A stretch of DNA of 64,000 nucleotides from PBB1 sp040400875 (GTDB lineage: Bacteria > Pseudomonadota > Gammaproteobacteria > Burkholderiales > Burkholderiaceae_C), in NCBI GenBank assembly GCA_040400875.1, contig JBBAPK010000002.1:62001-126000 (forward strand), read 5' to 3'. Position numbers and translations under genes: made by a program. Positions 63,622 through 64,000 of this stretch are shown here, one piece after another (position 1 is the stretch's first letter; each line of letters starts with the position of its first letter). The notes under the pieces were generated by a model. It saw nothing but the letters and a program-made list of their open reading frames with translations, did no database searches and was not told where the DNA came from.

Positions 63622-64000
63622 ATGAAACCTGAGTCGCCCCCCGCAGTCAACGATGCCTTGTCATCGAACGTCGATCTGAGCCATGTGTCGCCGCGCGACA
63701 AGGCCGAAATCCTGGCGCAGGCGTTGCCCTACATCCGCAAGTTCCACGGCAAGACCATCGTCATCAAGTACGGGGGTAACGCGATGACCGATCCCGCGCT
63801 GCAACAGGACTTTGCCGAGGACGTGGTGCTGCTCAAGCTGGTGGGCATGAATCCGGTAGTGGTGCACGGCGGCGGCCCGCAGATCGAGGACGCGCTGGCC
63901 AAGATCGGCAAGAAGGGCACCTTCATTCAGGGCATGCGAGTGACCGACGAGGAGACCATGGAAGTCGTCGAATGGGTGCTTGCCGGCCAGGTGCAGCAAG
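63622..64000 (+). CDS. argB: Acetylglutamate kinase ArgB, N-terminal part
   Basis: 126 complete codons before the right edge. Translation from ATG 63622 gives the glycine-rich KYGGNAMTDP (about 47) and VVVHGGGPQIEDALAKIGKK (about 75), diagnostic of ArgB, the second enzyme of arginine synthesis. The N-terminal 20 residues before SPRDKAEIL are variable in the family. The remainder lies outside the window. Confidence 0.95.
   Translation, partial: MKPESPPAVNDALSSNVDLSHVSPRDKAEILAQALPYIRKFHGKTIVIKYGGNAMTDPALQQDFAEDVVLLKLVGMNPVVVHGGGPQIEDALAKIGKKGTFIQGMRVTDEETMEVVEWVLAGQVQQ

Overview
The window is a 64 kb piece of a GC-rich (roughly 60-65% by eye) chromosome from a Gram-negative bacterium, most likely a betaproteobacterium of the order Burkholderiales, close to Comamonadaceae. 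The grounds are the gene families (PP0621 family, ZapD, PqiABC, DUF1631, DUF3426, MsrPQ, class Ia NrdAB, a lysine/alanine-rich histone H1-like protein) and gene orders such as hemA-prfA-prmC-grxD-(ubiX), pilB-pilC-pilD-coaE-zapD-yacG and aroQ-accB-accC. One run of 100 Ns (47826-47925) shows that this is a scaffolded draft assembly. I see no prophage, insertion sequence, CRISPR array or defence island; nearly everything is core housekeeping DNA.

Layout. 1-1361: a signalling pair (truncated membrane protein and an HD-GYP response regulator). 1.5-3.6 kb: periplasmic methionine sulfoxide reductase MsrPQ with a small conserved protein. 3.6-5.0 kb: a diheme cytochrome c divergent from the GTPase EngB. 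5.1-9.6 kb: a DUF1631 protein and groES-groL under a CIRCE operator. 9.7-18.8 kb: a long minus-strand series pilB-pilC-pilD-coaE-zapD-yacG-pqiA-pqiB-pqiC joining type IV pilus assembly, CoA synthesis, cell division and envelope lipid transport. 19-26.3 kb: tRNA-Pro(CGG), ispB, rplU-rpmA, obgE-proB, rppH, proS and a lytic transglycosylase. 26.3-30.4 kb: a decayed ubiX, then grxD, prmC, prfA, hemA. 30.5-37.3 kb: miaB, tRNA-Met, a FUSC transporter, and the two SRP GTPases FtsY and Ffh placed tail to tail. 37.4-42.6 kb: a CcsA-like protein, a PP0621 protein, PilS-PilR and AmpD. 42.6-47.5 kb: a 661-bp gene-free stretch with a pair of putative NrdR boxes, then nrdA and nrdB. 47.6-48.1 kb: a histone H1-like gene broken by the assembly gap. 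48.1-59.8 kb: minus-strand genes for a PfkB kinase, a DUF3426 protein, PrmA, AccC-AccB, AroQ, TlpA, an orphan protein, MtgA, AroE, a TonB-like protein, an RNB nuclease and a YqaA membrane protein. 59.9-64 kb: dusB-fis, purH, ruvC and the start of argB.

The points most worth a second look are: an unannotated ubiX remnant with a stop codon and several frameshifts between grxD and the transglycosylase gene; a tRNA-Pro(CGG) with mismatches in three of its four stems; an 18-bp tandem repeat whose assembly gap joins exactly in phase; a paired NrdR-box signature 31 bp apart about 370 bp before nrdA; a 21-codon insertion between short direct repeats in aroE; and an HD-GYP protein with an altered HDIGK motif. 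I did not find a clearly new multi-gene system.
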